From Chrysomallon squamiferum (Eukaryota > Mollusca > Gastropoda > Neomphalida > Peltospiridae): 64,000 nucleotides of DNA. A program made the position numbers and the translations under genes. Position 1 is the first letter of the stretch. The number at the start of each line of letters is the position of its first letter. Where the stretch lies: the NCBI GenBank assembly GCA_012295275.1, contig CM022678.1, positions 1,158,191 to 1,222,190 of the forward strand. The letters run 5' to 3'. This document shows positions 44,281-58,313 of this stretch, in pieces. A model generated the notes under the pieces. It was given only the letters and a program-made list of their open reading frames with translations, was not told where the DNA came from and searched no databases.

Positions 44281-45620
44281 TAGGGTCATTCCGTGTCAAA
44301 TCACCCAATGGGTTAAACCCGACCATCTCAGATTTTTATAAAACTTGGTATACTTGTTGACTGGGATCCCACAGCACCAAATCTGAAATATTAGCCCAAT
44401 CAGACCAGTGATGTGTCAAAAATGGGCGTGACTACTTCCCTCTCTCGGATATTTCTACAACTTTCTAACAATTATCTATCAATTAACAAAGATCAACAGA
44501 GTAATTCTCTTATAAAATCTTTAAAAATTATGTTGCAATTTGAATAAAATAAAAATAAACAGTAATAACAAACAATAATAAAATACTGTACATTAACAAA
44601 AGTAGGAATAATCTTGGAAGAAAACAAAAATCACTTATAAAAACTGAATATGTCTTAAAAACAAACAGTAATAAGAAAATGAAATATAATGAAAGAATAA
44701 TTCCTGCTAAAGCTTAAAGATCTAAGAAAAACAGATTTCAATATTTCTGGTCCATTTAATTAAGCAATGGCTTAGTTTGGTTTAGACAATAATAATTAAC
44801 AGGGATTTAAAAACAAGAAAATTAATAAGCAATTGATAAGAAACAAGGGAAAGTTCTGTCAAATGAATTGAAGGAGGAAATAGTCCAGTTTTATGAAAGT
44901 GATGAGAAAAGTAGAATATGTCTGGGAATGAAGGATACAGTCAGCATTTGAAACAGATGGTGAGAAGATTAAGCATCAGAAATACCTAGTTCTCTCAAAT
45001 TTATGTGAACTTTATGCATACATGTAGGCCTACAATGTCTTACTTGATGATCAAGAAAGATGGTGATTCCTAGCATCCAGAATTGATCATTCAGGTTTTA
45101 GTTAATCAGATGTTAATGGCTGAAAAGGTGTTATTTTCATGTATGTGCATTTTTTAAATCTATATTGTGGCTAAACAAAAAATATTACACCCAGGAAACT
45201 TTTATATGTTTTAGTTAACATGTGGGAGATTAAATTTCAATAAAGGTCATCTGAAGGTCACATGATCCACACGGTCAATTTCAAGGTCATAGCAAAGGTC
45301 AAAAGGTCAGGGTACTCCAATATTTTCCAAACTAAACAAAAATGGCAGATTTGGAATCCTTGTCATTTTGCCTTTCTAACAATATCAATTTTATGAAGAT
45401 TGGCCCAGTAATTCCTGAGATATAAGGGTTCTAAGGTTGGTGGCCACACCCATTTTTGGCAAAAATCTCAAATTTCGGTGGGCCATATCTCCCACACCAC
45501 TGGTCTGATTGGGCTAACATTTCAGATTTGGTGCTGTGGGATCCCAGTCAACAAGTATACTGAAACGATCGGGTTTAAATTTCTTCTTTTTTGGGGTGAT
45601 TTGACACGGAATGACCCATT
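44281..45620 (+). mobile_element. Non-autonomous DNA transposon, copy B, with long inverted repeats
   Basis: Left end TAGGGTCATTCCGTGTCAAA and right end ATTTGACACGGAATGACCCA are inverted repeats. Similarity continues inwards for more than 100 bp (ACTTGTTGACTGGGATCCCA on both sides), with a short divergent insert at 45560-45600. About 1.1 kb of internal non-coding sequence is shared with copy A. A clear target duplication was not visible, so I do not name the superfamily. Confidence 0.8.
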
Positions 45621-45673
45621 TGTAATATTTAGAAACAATTGGAATAGCACTAGCAAATCTGTGTGTGTTTCAG

Positions 45674-45778
45674 GTTGACTATGGTTACTCGACAAAACAG
45701 CAGAACAGATGAGAAACACAAAAACCAGAGCCCATCACCACAGCCTAAAAAGATGAAAAAGAACAAATCCACAACAAG
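45674..45778 (+). CDS. Isolated first-exon candidate, basic N-terminal peptide
   Basis: Acceptor GTGTGTGTTTCAG, then ATG at 45681 reading MVTRQNSRTDEKHKNQSPSP and QPKKMKKNKSTT, donor GTGAGA in phase 2. The peptide is strongly basic, with a nuclear-localisation-like PKKMKKNK. It lies 54 bp from the end of transposon copy B. A possible following exon at 47211 (in phase, LMSLTVQHLSNQ) is not convincing. Confidence 0.38.
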
Positions 45779-46860
45779 GTGAGAGTAATTAATTAGAAGT
45801 AAGTTATTACGTAACAACCTTGTAAAAATTGTGTTTTCATAACAATTTCTAAATAACATAATCTAACACCTCTGCTTAAAAAAATACAGTATAAAAACAT
45901 AATAATAATAACAATAACATTAACAATAATAATAATAAAAATAATAATATGAACAGTAACTACACAAGTAAGAACAGTAATAACAGACAACAGCAATAGT
46001 TTTGATAATTATGTTTACTTCAGTTGACATAACTAATATACTAAGAACAATTAATGTCCTTATTGTATTTACTACAAAATAAAAATATTACTTTGTATTA
46101 GTATTGTGATAATTAGTTAACTACAAAACTAAGGTACAAGTTAAAATAATTATTGTGATAATTTTTATATTGATTATAAAACTAATATATATGGTAGTAT
46201 AGCTATTTATATTTACTACAAAACTAAGGTATAAGTTAATATAACTTTTGTAATAGTAATTATATTTACAATACAACTAAAGTATATCTATGTATGACTG
46301 TTGTGATAATTATTTTATTATAAAACTATAAATGTATATCTGTCTAGATGTCTGTACATGTGTATGTCTATACATATGTGTATATGAGAGAGTGTGAGCA
46401 GTATAACACTGTTATATGAATAAATACTAAATCTGAGTTTTGTTGAATTGAATTAAGTTAAAATAGTTTATGTATCATAGTTTAATTTTGTTTTTAATAA
46501 ATTTTATTTCATGCATTGTTAAAGAAAAAACATACTGTGATAGAATAATGCATTCTACAAGTTCCTGTGACATCCTCTGACATTCACTAGTGACATAGTT
46601 ACACACCAGTGTGCCTGCTAATGGACTGTTCCTTATAAATTCATTTTGTAAATGGACTCACAAAACACAACTTCGTTTATTTCAACTTATTTATTATCTT
46701 AATTTCCTCATACAGGGTAATTAATAATTGATACATATTGTTATGATTTCCTGTGTGTCCATATTTCATGCAATCTTTCTGTTCTTTGATATGTTTCAAC
46801 ATACATTCTGTGGCATTGGCATGGAATATGATAAATGTAATGTTTGGTATATATGAGTGT
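45779..46860. other. AT-rich, nothing recognised
   Basis: Weak internal repetition of ACTACAAAACTAAGGTAYAAGTTAA at 46061-46260. No coding signal. Confidence 0.5.
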
Positions 46861-46862
46861 TT

Positions 46863-47055
46863 ATTCACTAGGTTGGGATAGAGTATGTTAAATGTAATGT
46901 TTGGTATGTTTCAGTGTATATTCTCTAGGTTGGGGTAGAGTATGATAAATGTAATGTTTGGTATATTTCAGTGTATATTCTCTAGGTTGGGGTAAAGTAT
47001 GATAAATGTAATGTTTGGTATATTTCAGTGTATATTCTCTAGGTTGTAATGTTTG
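46863..47055 (+). repeat. 57-bp minisatellite
   Basis: Four to five copies of TAGGTTGGGGTAGAGTATGA then TAAATGTAATGTTTGGTATATTTCAGTGTATATTCTC. Confidence 0.85.
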
Positions 47056-47270
47056 GTATATTTCAAGTTGGTTGCTCTGGGACTGAAGTTGGAATGATGA
47101 TTACAAACAGAAGCACAGGAAATAACACAGACATCCACCCAAGTGTTGACTGAGTTGAAAGTAGAGTTTTGGAGAATTTCTGTGAGTTTTCTTTTACTTG
47201 TAGCCAGGTGTTTCAGACTGATGTCACTCACAGTACAGCACCTCAGCAATCAGGTCTTTCTCCTGTTTTT
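47056..47270. other. Coding-like stretch, strand uncertain
   Basis: Open for more than 50 codons on the - strand (VSDISLKHLATSKRKLTEIL then SVNTWVDVCVISC) and on the + strand (TQVLTELKVEFWRISVSFLL). Higher complexity than its surroundings; probably a decayed exon or TE piece. I recognise no family. Confidence 0.25.
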
Positions 47271-48669
47271 ATATCTGCTTCCACATTCCTTGCGAAAAAA
47301 GCAAAAAGAAAATTAAAATAAGAAAATGTTTCCCGAAATGTTGGCTGTTGACAGTACATCATGCAGTAGGTTGTTATAAGCAGAGTTCACTGTAACATCT
47401 GTAATCTGCAAAAAAACAATCTTAATTCTTTTGTCTGTAGAAAAAAACAGCACACTCTGGAATCTTTCACAAGAAAATTTAATCTCTTATGTTTGTGTAC
47501 AAACTTGAATCTCTTTCAAGTGTCAAAAAAAGAAGGAAAAAGACAACAACAGTATAATATGTTTAGTCTGTTTTTATTTTGGTTTCAGTGTGCATTAAGA
47601 TTACATAATCATATGAAATACTACATATCTATACACAATAACCCATTAAAATACTCACAAACATAATAATAATAATAATATTAATAACAATAATAATAAT
47701 AATAATAATAAAATGATCGTAGCTGCAGAATACCTATGTCTTGGGTATTAAAGCATCGAATTAACCATTACTTATTTAATTATTTAGCCAATTCATAAAC
47801 ATGAGAGAAGTAAATAAATTTAAGATATTAATTCAGTATTCTGGGGAACTTTGTAAAGCACGATATTATTGTTTACTACACGTAGTTGGTACCTTCACCC
47901 TCCACACTCTTTCTGTCTCTTTCTTAGCCTGCATGCAAACCAGTTTCAACACGTTTGTAAAAGTCGTAACGATCTAGCCATACTCAAATAAATGGTTGAT
48001 TTGAATGTGACCTCAACGATAACAACAAACTGTGTGGGTCCTAAAAGTTCTTTATTAAAACTTGAAGCCAAACATGTGACGTCAGTTTGAACAGAAATCA
48101 CGCAATGTCGCCTGTGCACGTGCTGTCACATGAGTAACAGTATTGAAAGATCACCGACTGAGTTAAACACAGCTGTCCAGTCTTTTTGCCAGTCGTCAGT
48201 GTTAATAGTCTGAGGTCATATTATTATGTACAGAATGTAAAATGTTTATTAAAACCAATAAAATCAACTAATGTGGTTACAGAACAAACTGTACTTAGAT
48301 GTACATTGTCAAAACGACGAGAAATCTGCATATTAGTCACCTGTTATTCATCCTGTGTGTAGAAATACAAAACTTTTTTTTTTCTTTTGTTACTGTGCGT
48401 AGTTCATGTACAGAAACTTAGACAGATCGCGTGTTAACCGTGTTCACGGTTGAGTTGTAAACAAGGAGAATTTAAAATCTGTATAGCTGCACTCATTGTT
48501 AGAGAAAAGGAGAAACAAAATGTTGTTGTACTAGTGCTGAAAATACTATTACTAATACTGACTAATTTTGTCTGCGAAACAGTAGGTCAGATTTCAAACT
48601 TTATTGTCAAACTAACTTCAATATTGTGGTTGTTGTTGTTGTTGTTAAATTGAATTATATCTTTGTATA

Positions 48670-48701
<32 letters not shown>

Positions 48702-49074
48702 ATAATAATAATAATAATCAATGAAGGAATAAAATGTCTTGAAGTAACTGATTTTATGAAAATACAAAATTGAAATTAATTGATTTTGTCAAATATTGAT
48801 GCTGATGTAATAAAGTAACAGGTTAATTTCAATATACTGATATGGTATAATTATAATTTAATACTGAGCTGTAATCTAAAATGGCTATTCCTTATTTATA
48901 AGAAAAGAACATATTTCTCGCCCTTGTATACTTCTCATATATACTTTTTGTTATATTTAGAACGTATGTAAAACGTGTTTACATTGTCACCAAACAACCG
49001 GAATAACACACTATGTGCAAACCTGTCACTTGTGCTCGTATAAAAATATCACCTGATGTGTCTAAGTAGGCTAT
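47271..49074. other. Non-coding; contains a repeated GTTCACGGTTGAGTTGTAAA element
   Basis: 48430-48520 (GTGTTCACGGTTGAGTTGTA, AACAAGGAGAATTT) recurs at 50909 and 53800. (CTA)n(ATA)n at 48671-48718, (TAA)n at 47661-47710. No gene. Confidence 0.5.
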
Positions 49075-49156
49075 CCACGGAGTGAGCAGACGGTGTAGAA
49101 TTTGTGACAATTCGTTAGTTGAAAAGATTCCAATTTTATTTCGATTTCAACTACAG
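49075..49156 (+). ncRNA. Non-coding first-exon copy 3
   Basis: CACGGAGTGAGCAGACGGTG ... CGATTTCAACTACAG, donor GTAGGTAA. Very similar to copy 4, 700 bp downstream. Confidence 0.42.
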
Positions 49157-49452
49157 GTAGGTAAAACTTATACTATACTGCTATTACTACACTGTTAATT
49201 GTTTGTTTATTTCATAGTATAAAATTAATTATTTTATTTTATTTATGTTTTGTTCTTTTTGAGGCGAACATGGACTGTAACATCAGAAACTCAGCTCACT
49301 TTCGCGTTCTCATTTTAAAATAATACATCAACAATTATGAACTAATAAAACTGCACTGTAAATAAATAAATATTATCTTTTATAATATATTTTTCATTGA
49401 ATAATAGAAAGTCAAAATACATCTTTGCATAAATAAAAATATAAATATTACA

Positions 49453-49493
<41 letters not shown>

Positions 49494-49782
49494 ATAATAA
49501 TAATAATAATAGTAATAATAAATAAATCAATCTTAATAATAATATAGTAATAATAATAATAATATTAATAATAATAATGTTTGTGTATGTATTATTTTAA
49601 GCTATATTTGAGCTTACTATAAGAAAAGAACATATGTCTCGCCCCTGTATACTTCTCATATCTTTTTGTTATACTTAGAACTTATGTAAAACCTGTTTAC
49701 ACTGTCACCAAGCAACCAGAGTAACACACTACCTGCAAATCAGTCACATGCAAATCAGTCAGGTGTCATACAAAGAGGACGA
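49157..49782. other. Tandem-duplicated spacer between exon copies 3 and 4
   Basis: The whole segment from about 48905 to 49500 is repeated at 49625-50220 (AGAAAAGAACATATGTCTCG; AATTATCAACTAATAAAACTGCA). (CTA)n at 49455-49492. Confidence 0.65.
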
Positions 49783-49865
49783 TTCACAGAGTGAGCAGAA
49801 GGTGTACAATTTGTGACAATTCGTTAGTTGAAAAGATTCCAATTTTATTTCGATTTCTACTACAG
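49783..49865 (+). ncRNA. Non-coding first-exon copy 4
   Basis: CACAGAGTGAGCAGAAGGTG ... CGATTTCTACTACAG, donor GTAGGGAA. Confidence 0.42.
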
Positions 49866-50306
49866 GTAGGGAAACCTTTTACTACACTGCTATTACTTCA
49901 TTGTTGATTGTCTGCTTATTTCATAGTACAAACTTAATTATGTTATTTTAGTTTAGTTTATTTACTTATGTTTTGTTCTTTTTGCGGCGAACACGGAATG
50001 TAACATCAGAGACTCGGCTCACTTTTGCGTTTTCATTTTAAAATAATACATCAACAATTATCAACTAATAAAACTGCATTATAAATAAATAAATAAATAA
50101 ATAAGGATTATCTTTTATATTATATTTTTCATTGAATAATAAGTTGAAATATATCTTTGTATAAACAAAAATATAAATATGACATACCACTACTATTACT
50201 ATTACTACTAATAATAAATAAATAAATAAATAAGCAGCATCTATGAATATGTTGTTCAGTTATTAAGCAGTCGAAAAAGGAATAAATATCTATGGAATAT
50301 CTGCTT

Positions 50307-50339
<33 letters not shown>

Positions 50340-52025
50340 CAACAACAACTGAAAGACTTGGTTCCGTCTCTCTGCATTCTATAAGTAATGTGTATCTTGT
50401 TACATATGAATCCAGTAAAGATGATAAAGTAGTGCAAGGTCTGTGTATGTCAGATACAAATAAGTTTATTACACAACACATTTCAGTCATACCGCGACTA
50501 TACGTAATCACTCACTATTTGTCTGTGTGTGTGTTTGCAATTTGATTAACTGTTCAGTATGGAGAATCTTCTCTGTAGAATTATTTTTGACTAGGAGTCA
50601 TGAAAGATTCATATTAGTTTATTGTTAAATTTCTTGTATTTATTACATTATTATTATTATTTTTTTTTTTAATTAAATTACAAATTAAAACAAAGATAAA
50701 CAGTACGATATCACCTGATTTGGTAAAAGTTTGAGAACGAAGAGTTTTTTTAATTAAAATTCAGTTTTCTCTGTCGTTACATTTTAAAATAAACAAGCTC
50801 ACTGCTCACTGTTGAGTTGTCGTTGTTGTTGTTGTTCTTCTTATTATTAGTATTATTATTACTATCTCTATTGTTATTTTAATGTGAGTAGAACATGTAT
50901 AGACAGACCGCACGTTAACCATGTTCATGGTTGAGTTGTAAACAAGGAGAATTTGAAACCTGTATAGTTACACCATTCAAGATAATATCGCTAATACTGC
51001 CTAGTTTTGTTTGTTAAACACTAGGTGACATTTCAAAGTTTAATGTCAAACCATACTTCATAATTATTGTAGTTCTTGTTTTTATTGATTTATTATTATT
51101 GTTATTATTATTATTAAATCGAATTATATCTTTTTATACACAACAAGAACAATAGCAATAATGATATTAATAATAAGAAGAAGAAGAATAAAAAAAAGAT
51201 AAGTGCTTTAAGAGAAGCGATGTTTAAGTATAAACACTTGACAAACAAGCAGTTTGTAAAAATAATAATGTGTACTTTGTTCAGTTGTCTTATAAAATAG
51301 TCGATGGATGAATAAAATGTTTACGAAATAACCGATTATTTGAAAATACAGAACTGAAATTAATTTGGTATCGTCAAATATTGATGCTGAAGTTGCAGAA
51401 AAGGAGGAATGATTATGACAAGCCATTAGCTCAAAAATATTTAGAAATTTTAGTCACCGTTAATAAAGTAACAAGATAATTTTTACATATTCTTTTATTA
51501 TAATTATAATCTAATACTGAGCTGCAATTTAAAACTGCTAAAATTGATATTCCTTATTTCAGTTTTATTTATTAAATAATTTCTTGTTATATTTATTAAA
51601 TAATTTCTTGTTTTCATTAAATCAAATTATTCATTAAATTATGTGATTAAGAAAATTAAAAGAAAGATAAATACTGCGTTATCATCTGATATGGTAAATA
51701 TTTGATAATGAAAAGTTTATTATTAATACTCAGTATTTTTCTGTCGATATATTTTACACTAAATAATGTCACTGTTACTTTTTTTTGTCACGTAGACACT
51801 AATTAGGAAAGAACAGACTTTACTGTTATACAAGCGTTTATTGTTTTATATTATAGAAAATAATATTTGGCCAGTTTTAAAAATAAATGTGATAATGGAG
51901 ATTTCTTGCGTGTGTGATTGTTCATTATATATATATATATATATCCTTTATCCTCTATGTATATCATTGTCATGTTTAAATATTTCAAATATGATACCGT
52001 ACAGTGATGCTGGTATGCCGAAGAT

Positions 52026-52059
<34 letters not shown>

Positions 52060-54890
52060 TGTGGCTACTCATGCTCCAAATCTGGTGTTTTCTGTACCTA
52101 CAGTAACACTTTAATTAGCAATACAAACGAAATTACATTAAATACTCGCTATGTCAGATGTACATTAAAACGCCCAGTAACATTTACTTAATAACAGATG
52201 TTAAAACTATGTCATGCGCAGCTAAAGCAGCCAACCATGGAGAAAAATCGTCATAGCGTCGAAAAAGAAATTCACAAAATCTGTTTATTAACTGAAATCA
52301 TCGATAGGAAAAAGAAATGTAAATGATTCGTTTCTGGAAAAATTCATGTCGTGTTTATTATCGATTGGAAAAAAGAACTATAAATCATTTCACTGGAAAG
52401 AGTCCTGTCAAGTCTCTTCTAATTATCATTCTTTCAGTGTCTGAGAGTGTGTGGCTTAAGTGCCGTACAGTGTATTAAAAAGAATAAAAGCTATTTTTTA
52501 TCTGTTATTTTTTTTCTTCTTACAATGTGAAAAAAGAAAATTATTATTATTATTGACTTATTTCCATTATATTTTCTCGTTCTGTATGTCAATTTCTCTG
52601 TCCCATTTTGGAGAGTGAGTGTGTGTGGGTGTGTTTTGCAGTTCTGCTTGTATTCTAATTTGTATATATAGACACATGTATCCAATAAAGATGACAAAAT
52701 ACTTTTTACCCAAACACCTGTGTCTGTGTAAAACTGATATAAACACTTTTATTAGAGCAGTCATTTTATTTGTACCATGAGAGTGAAGTTGGCAGTAATA
52801 ATCAAACACACATACACACACATACATGCTAACACACATATCAGCCGTACTCTTGTAATCCTAAATAACACAAAAATTAAAAGTAATTGTTTTCTTTCTC
52901 AGTTTGACCGCTCTTGAGAGTAAAACCTCCACTTGTGTTTATTTTGTTGTTGCTCTACATTTTAAAAATAATTATATAAAACTATTTTAAGACCAAAACC
53001 AGTAGTTAAATATGAAAGAAGTAACTGAGTAATAAGTATATATGTACGTATGTATATGTGTGTGGGTATAAATGTATGTATGTATGCCTTCATGTGTGTC
53101 TCTATGTATGTATGTATGGATGTGGTTGTGTGTATATGTGTGTGTGTGTGTGTATCTGTGTTTGTGTTTGTACAGATTAACCAGTTCTTTTTCTTTTCCT
53201 TTGTGAAAGATAATTTCAGCTAATAAACAGGTTATTTTATTTGAAGCAAATATAGGCATATGACTAAATGAAAAACTTATCATTATATTTGAAATTAACT
53301 GTTCGTAGTATCAGATGCAGGTTACTTTTTGAATTCAGTGTAAGGTACATTTAGTAAATGTTGAAAACTGTTATAAAAGTATAATAATTTACAAACTACA
53401 ACCACAGTGATAAATCGTTTTTATTTTTTTATATTTTTTTTTTTTTTTTTTTAATCTGTATTGTACTGCAGTATTGTAGTTATAATATTTTACATTTTTT
53501 CTAACAGTGTGTGTGTGTGTGTGTGTGTTACCTCTTGGTGATAGGTCTATTATTAAAAAGTGTATTTTAAAACTATCACTCCAATCTTGTCTTATGTGTT
53601 TCAAAAGAAGAATATGATTTATAATTTTGTTTTTGATCTGATTTTATTTTATTGATTTATTTTATTGATTTTATTATAATCATTGTTGTTATTGCCGTTA
53701 ATCTTCTTCTTTTTCTTTTTAAAATTTTATTTTACCTGTTTTTTTCTCTTGTTTTTTTCACTTTATGTAATACCTGTATAAACCAGATCCTAGGTCAGTC
53801 ATTTTCACGATTGAGTTGCAAACAAGGATAATTTGAAACCTGTGTAGTTACACTCATTGTTAGAGAATACAAAAATGTCGTAACAGGTGTATTGAAGATT
53901 ATTTTACTGATACTGCCTAGTTTTATCTGTCAATTGCATTTCAGATTTCAAAGTTTAATGTCCGCTACATTTCAGTACTATGATTATTATTATTATTATT
54001 ATTATAAAAAAATGTACTGTGTATAAGAATTATCCTAGTTATTCACTATTTATAGATTCATTGATATGTTTGTTTATAATTAAGTTTATTTATATCTGTG
54101 TGTGCGTTTGTGTGTGTGTGTGTGGGGTTGTATATATGTATATACAGATACAAACAATAATTAAAAAAAGAAACAAAATGAAATGAAATCATATAAATAA
54201 GTAAGCAAGTAAATAAGTAAATAAGTAAGTAAGTAAGTAAGTAGGTAAGTAAGTAAGTAAGTAAGTAAATAAGTAAATAAATATATAATGAAGTTCCTGG
54301 TCACGAGACATGTTAGGCTCCCGTGGATGATCTTGGATTTATTTGCTCAAGAAAACGAGAACAATACACTGTACCAGAAATAAATGAAGCGAGATAAACC
54401 AGGATTATGAGACATTTGACGTTGACTTAAAGTTATTGTAATCTGAGGAGAGGACGAGAAAGAAGAACAAGATTAAAACAAAATAAAATTTAATAAATAA
54501 ATAAAAGTAAAGAATGTTAATATGAATGTTTTTAAAAAAAAAAAACATACAACAGTATATTTATCTCCATATAGATCATATTATTATTCATTGTACATCG
54601 TTGGTACATACTAAACCACTATCCCTATGTGTGTCTGTACCCAATATAAATGGATTGCTTAGAATGAGAAATTTTAGTATTACTCAGATGATGTTAAAGT
54701 TGTTTATAGATAACTGTAATTTGACGAAAGGAGAAAAAAGAAGTAAAGAAAGAAACAGAAACAACTTGCACTTACCTGTCACTGATAGATAAGACAATAG
54801 AAATAAATTATTTATTTTTTTATTTATTTATTTATTATTATTATTGTTTACTAACTTTCAAGATTAATGTGAGATATCTGGATGCTAGTG
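49866..54890. repeat. Diverged repeats and microsatellites, no genes
   Basis: Contains copies of the dispersed elements named at 36.6 kb (50400, 51190, 52670) and at 48.4 kb (50909, 53800), a copy of the 17.3-kb repeat (53290), poly(A) at 50311-50340, (TAA)n at 52026-52060, (TATG)n at 53040-53170, (GT)n at 53506-53528 and 54106-54122, and (AAGT)n at 54196-54280. The gaps hold no splice-bounded frame I can support. Confidence 0.55.
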
Positions 54891-54894
54891 AAGT

Positions 54895-55228
54895 GAGCTT
54901 TATTCAGATTGTGAAACAAAAAATTATAACAGGACAAAAAGCCCAAAAGAAACAAATAAAAATTTGGAAAATAATGTAAAATAAAAATAAAACAAAATAA
55001 ATAACTTTCTTAGGATCCATAGAAATTTGGCAAAATACTGCAGAAAACACAAGTACAACACAATAGAGATGCTTCCATGGCGAGGTAACCAAGTGAAACA
55101 AACGAGTAAAACGCGTGATGCTGGATGGATGTTGTGTTGCTCCAACTAGCGACAGCAATTCTGAAGTTCGCTCGTAAGTCGGATTTAGGTTCGCAACTCA
55201 AAGCAATAACTTGAGGTACCACTGTATT
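54895..55228 (-). mobile_element. Possible pogo/Tigger-type element end
   Basis: On the - strand the segment starts TACAGTGGTACCTCAAGTTA and continues GAGTTGCGAACCTAAATCC, resembling the CAGTGGTACCTC-type terminal sequences of Tigger/pogo-like elements with TA flanks. The opposite end was not located. Confidence 0.35.
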
Positions 55229-55600
55229 TATTTTATTTATTTTATCAATTATTAGTTGTTGTTTCTTTTTTCTTCGTTTTTCTGGTTTATTTGGTGTTTT
55301 TTTTCTTGTTGTTTGTGTTGTTATTTTCTTCTCTTTTTTTTAGATCATCTTTTATTGTGGAATTTCGTCTGATTAAATATCTCAACTTTATTAAATGAAA
55401 ATTATATTTTCTAATTTTTTATAAGTTTCAGAATGAAATAAGAGATCATCTTTACATGATCCGACAGATACAAGTAAATGTTGTTTCTGTCTTCAGAAAG
55501 TGTAATAAAATTTATACATATATTTATCATCATTATTATTATTATTATTAATATTATTATTATTATTATTATTATTATATTGAGAAGCCATTAAAATCAT
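55229..55600. other. AT-rich, nothing recognised
   Basis: T-rich tracts and (TTA)n at 55529-55580. Confidence 0.5.
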
Positions 55601-58248
55601 GTTTTACCCCAGTATCCACATTTTGAAATTTATTAGCCGGAGCATGCCCTCGGACACAAACATAAATTTGCGCAGTTGCCCATAAGGAGTGAATCAGTTG
55701 AAAACTGCTTTTTTTCCATGCTCGACATATTTAGAATATTGTTCAGAGGAGCATGTGATGTATACTACAATAAACAGTAGCAATTGACCTTTCTAATGCA
55801 TACATTGTTTTTGTTTGGATTAAAGTGTGTTATTCTTAATTATTAGAAATGAACTTAAAGCAATGTGTCCTCTCTAAGTAAGTGGATGGGAATGGGTTGT
55901 GAAGGAAAGTATTAGATGTCACCTTGAAAACAATAGAATGAATAGTTGCATAAATAGCAAAGAGTATTATTTATTCTTTTTATTTATTTATTTATTTATT
56001 TATTATTTTTATTTTTCCTTGTCCTCCTTATGTTAAAAATACTGATAATTTTTGTACGAGCAAACTGATGTTAGTGATTTCAAGGGAGGTAATTTATGAT
56101 CGCCGTGTTGAGTATTTTAACTAGTTAATATTTCTTTTCAGTTTATATTTCAGTTCAGTCTTTTAAATAATTACATAATTTTAATGAAATAGTGATGATG
56201 AAAGTGATGATAATGATGATGACGATAATAATAATAATAATAAGAAGAAGAAGAAGAAGAAGAAGAAAGCTGAAGGAAAGGAAAAGAAAAAGCTTTTTGG
56301 TGAAACTTGATAAATTGCCACATGTTGAAAGTTATCAGATGTTAACATCAAATGCTTGCATGCAGAAACTGGATAATCCTCAAGAACTAAAATGTACTTA
56401 GGTTCATATTACAGAATATGTTAGCAAAATGTTCTATGTTTTACCCTGCATCTGAGCTGAACTCGGTCATTTCACCCCATCCAAAACCTACATCTTTGTG
56501 TTTTTGTTTTTTTTTTGTTGGTTTTTTGTTGTTGGTTTTTTATTGAAAAATTAGAGAACATCATCAACCATAACTGTTGTGTGAATAAAGAGACAGGGTT
56601 CATACATGTTTTTGAAAGACATGGAAAGTTTTGGAAATTCCTCACGGTGTTTTCCAGCACCTTAAAAGTTTTGGAAAATCAGCTATGTTACCTTAGCTAC
56701 AGAAATGTTATGAAAAATTATATCCTTGCCGTAATTTTTTTTAAGAAAAACTGGTTTCTTTCACCAACATTTAGCCCCGACCCAGCGCCCTGTTTTTGCC
56801 TGTATAATGAGGTGCCGTTATAGCCTAGGCAAAGAAAATAGTTCCGTTTTGGTACTGGCTCCGTTTCAGCCTGATCCGGAAAGATTAACTCAGGGTATCT
56901 GCGCTTGCGCAGGAAATGCGTTTAGCCCAAAACAACTATATTTTGTTTTCGGTGTTCCAGTTTTTTAATCTGTTTAATTATCAATAATACATGATGCTTG
57001 TTGCAAACTTCTATCAGACTGGCAGAGCAGTTGTGTTGTGGTAGCGCTAAGTGGACAGTGTAATTGATTACAGCACTGGTACATGCTACTTACAGAAGCA
57101 GTTTATACAATATTTAAAACTGAAAATCATGTATAAACTGCCCCCATGTGATATTTTTCATTTACGGTTAGGGTTTAGAGCGATGAATAGGAAATGGGGA
57201 AACATTTTAATGTACTCAGTGCTTTGATATTAATCGCGACAAAATCTCAGCCTGACGGTGAGCGCCACAAGAAACGTGTGACAAGTCTGCATCTGACCAT
57301 GATCCCTCGTTGGCTGCAAATTTACCTTATCCTAGACTTTTTAATCAAATCAATACAAAATTGCATGAATTTATTTATTTTATTTTATTTTTTTTCTCTC
57401 CTGATGATTGTTTATAGTAAAAGAAATTTTGATTTTGTTACTGATGTCATAAATTGTGAAATAATGAAACTCAGACAAAGTCCAACTTATCCTAGACCCA
57501 TTTTTAAAGGTTTGGGTTAAATTCAATACGAAAATTGCAACAATTTATTTATTTTATTTTTTTGTCCTTTTGATTGTTTGGAAAGTTTTGAAAAGGAATT
57601 TTTATTTTGTTACCAATGTTATAAACCCTGATGAAATTATTTCTTTTTTTCTAAAACTATCTATAATACACTAGGGAGGGGGAGACATATATCGTTCCAA
57701 GATTAAATTTGGTTTGCCAGTACCTACAAACACACGCACGCTGATATGTTACTACATGTGTTTTACCTAATCGAACGTTTTCAACTGTTAACACAATTTC
57801 CGGTCGTGGTCGCAACCCGGTTTATACTTTATGTGACTGAATAGAACCACGTGTTTTAAAATGCCGGCATGTTGTTAAATATCAGAATATAAAATGCTTA
57901 AGAAAGCTGATAATGTACATTATTTTTTTCATTCGGTTAAAGATATAGTTCCTTGGATTTTTACATTCTTCTTCTTCTTTATGCGCGATAACTTTTCTTT
58001 GTTTTTGGTTATAGGGAATTAGTATAATCCAAAATGGCGCCGGCATGTTAACTGTTTGCGATACAATATCTGTTTATTACTGAAATTCTCGAAATGTTTA
58101 GGAAATTAAATTTAATAAAATAGTCTGAAAATATGGTCTATATATGAATTATGATTCAGCAGTCAGTATTGTAATAAAAGACATACGTCTTTTCACAGTT
58201 ATTTATTTCATGTGTGTCTACTGCTATTTTTAAATAAATAGTAGCAGT

Positions 58249-58313
<65 letters not shown>

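Noticed and set aside
57194-57520. + strand frame MGKHFNVLSALILIATK...
   Set aside because: Starts in GC-richer inserted sequence but turns into low-complexity F/I/L codons; no splice or family support.
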